A DNA stretch of 64,000 nucleotides, taken from positions 44,443,420 to 44,507,419 of the forward strand of contig NC_044553.1 of NCBI RefSeq assembly GCF_007565055.1, read 5' to 3'. Positions 63,098-64,000 of the stretch are shown here, in pieces; the first letter of the stretch is position 1, and the number at the start of each line of letters is the position of its first letter. The notes beneath the pieces are model-generated. The model did not search any database and was not told the DNA's origin. It saw nothing but the letters and a program-made list of their open reading frames with translations. A program made the translations under genes and the position numbers. Source of the DNA: Rhinopithecus roxellana (lineage: Eukaryota > Chordata > Mammalia > Primates > Cercopithecidae).

Positions 63098-63666
63098 TAA
63101 ATTCTTTTGATTTTGTATTGCTTTTGTCGCTCTTTCAAAAATTTTGAAGGGAGACAGAGAAAAAAAAAGATACTATATATGATAGAGGGGGCAAACTTAG
63201 ATAAATACTACTATTGCATGGAATGTAGAAGTATTTTGTTAAATGCCAGTTCATGCATACTTTAATGTATTTAGGTATTATATGAAATAGATTTTCCGAT
63301 TGATTATGTAGGATTATTAATAGACCCTATGATATGTACTGCATTGTGACTTATAGAATGCTTTATCAGCTCATTTGTTTCTCACAAACACCCTCTGTGG
63401 GATTTAAAATTTACAAATTAGAAGTTTCATTTTTAAAAAACGCTATGTGTTCTTTTGATTTAAAAGCAGTACTACTATGAAGTATTAATATTTTGAAATT
63501 CTCCCCAAAAACCAGAATAATGACATCCAGAAAAAGTTGCTGAAATCAGATGAGTGATACTGTTTTCTCTATTAAACCTAGTAGAATAATTTGGACAGTT
63601 ACTGCCCCTGAACTATCTTGATCATTTTTTTATTTTTGGGTTTTTGTGGATTTTCTTTAACTTTAG
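63098..63666. other. Intron before exon 63667
   Basis: Unique AT-rich intron; ends in polypyrimidine tract 'ttttctttaactttag'. Confidence 0.6.
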
Positions 63667-63807
<141 letters not shown>

Positions 63808-64000
63808 TAATGCAGACAGAGATATCATTTGGAACACTCTCACCTTTCTCACAGCTGGATTGACATCTGTGAATCAAAAGTCATTTAGGTGAGGGAATTC
63901 CAGATAGTACTGTGGAGAGCAGATATTTGGGGTTCCAACTGGCCCACCTAGGTTGACAATTACAGATACTTATTGGTGAATAGATCCACGTACAGACTGT

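Overview
This is a stretch of a primate nuclear genome, on present evidence from an Old World monkey (macaque/baboon/green monkey group). About 35 Alu copies are visible. The youngest AluY copies (3945, 26818, 51221) carry a head reading 'ggctcaagcc', the change 'gagacgggcgg', and 'gatccggccac' in the right arm, which I associate with cercopithecid AluY subfamilies rather than human AluY. The species call is inference from these repeats.

The only gene I can support is TCF12 (HEB, a class I bHLH E-protein), read left to right on the + strand. The window covers its middle. It holds ten coding exons: an alternative first exon encoding the 23-residue HEBAlt N-terminus (20163-20231), then nine internal exons from the '[11 protein letters not shown]' exon (31753) to the exon ending '...TQENYRG' (63781). 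All splice sites are GT-AG, and all phases join into one open frame. The canonical N-terminal exons (activation domain 1) lie left of the window; the bHLH exons lie to the right. The encoded part is the Ser/Pro/Gly-rich linker and the loop-helix activation domain 2, including the 24-codon cassette exon (53189-53260) that separates long and short HEB isoforms.

Layout: 1-20162 is upstream intron, Alu-dense to 13.25 kb and then Alu-free for about 7 kb up to the HEBAlt exon, the presumed alternative promoter side. 20232-31752 is intron. 31753-34554 is a cluster of four exons. 34555-43924 is intron. 43925-44003 is one exon. 44004-52120 is an intron containing an antisense HNRNPA3 processed pseudogene (about 47047-48560). 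52121-54239 is a cluster of three exons around the cassette. 54240-63666 is a long intron, with the last exon at 63667-63781.

The rest is interspersed repeats (Alu, MIR, L2, old L1-like and hAT DNA transposon remnants), simple repeats and a few local duplications. No tRNA, rRNA, CRISPR or microbial system was seen. The most useful observations are the HEBAlt exon with overlapping upstream ORFs, a CAGCAG tandem acceptor directly after the cassette exon, a cluster of CAGCTG E-boxes, a strong RFX-like X-box, and a 127-bp direct duplication of about 97% identity.
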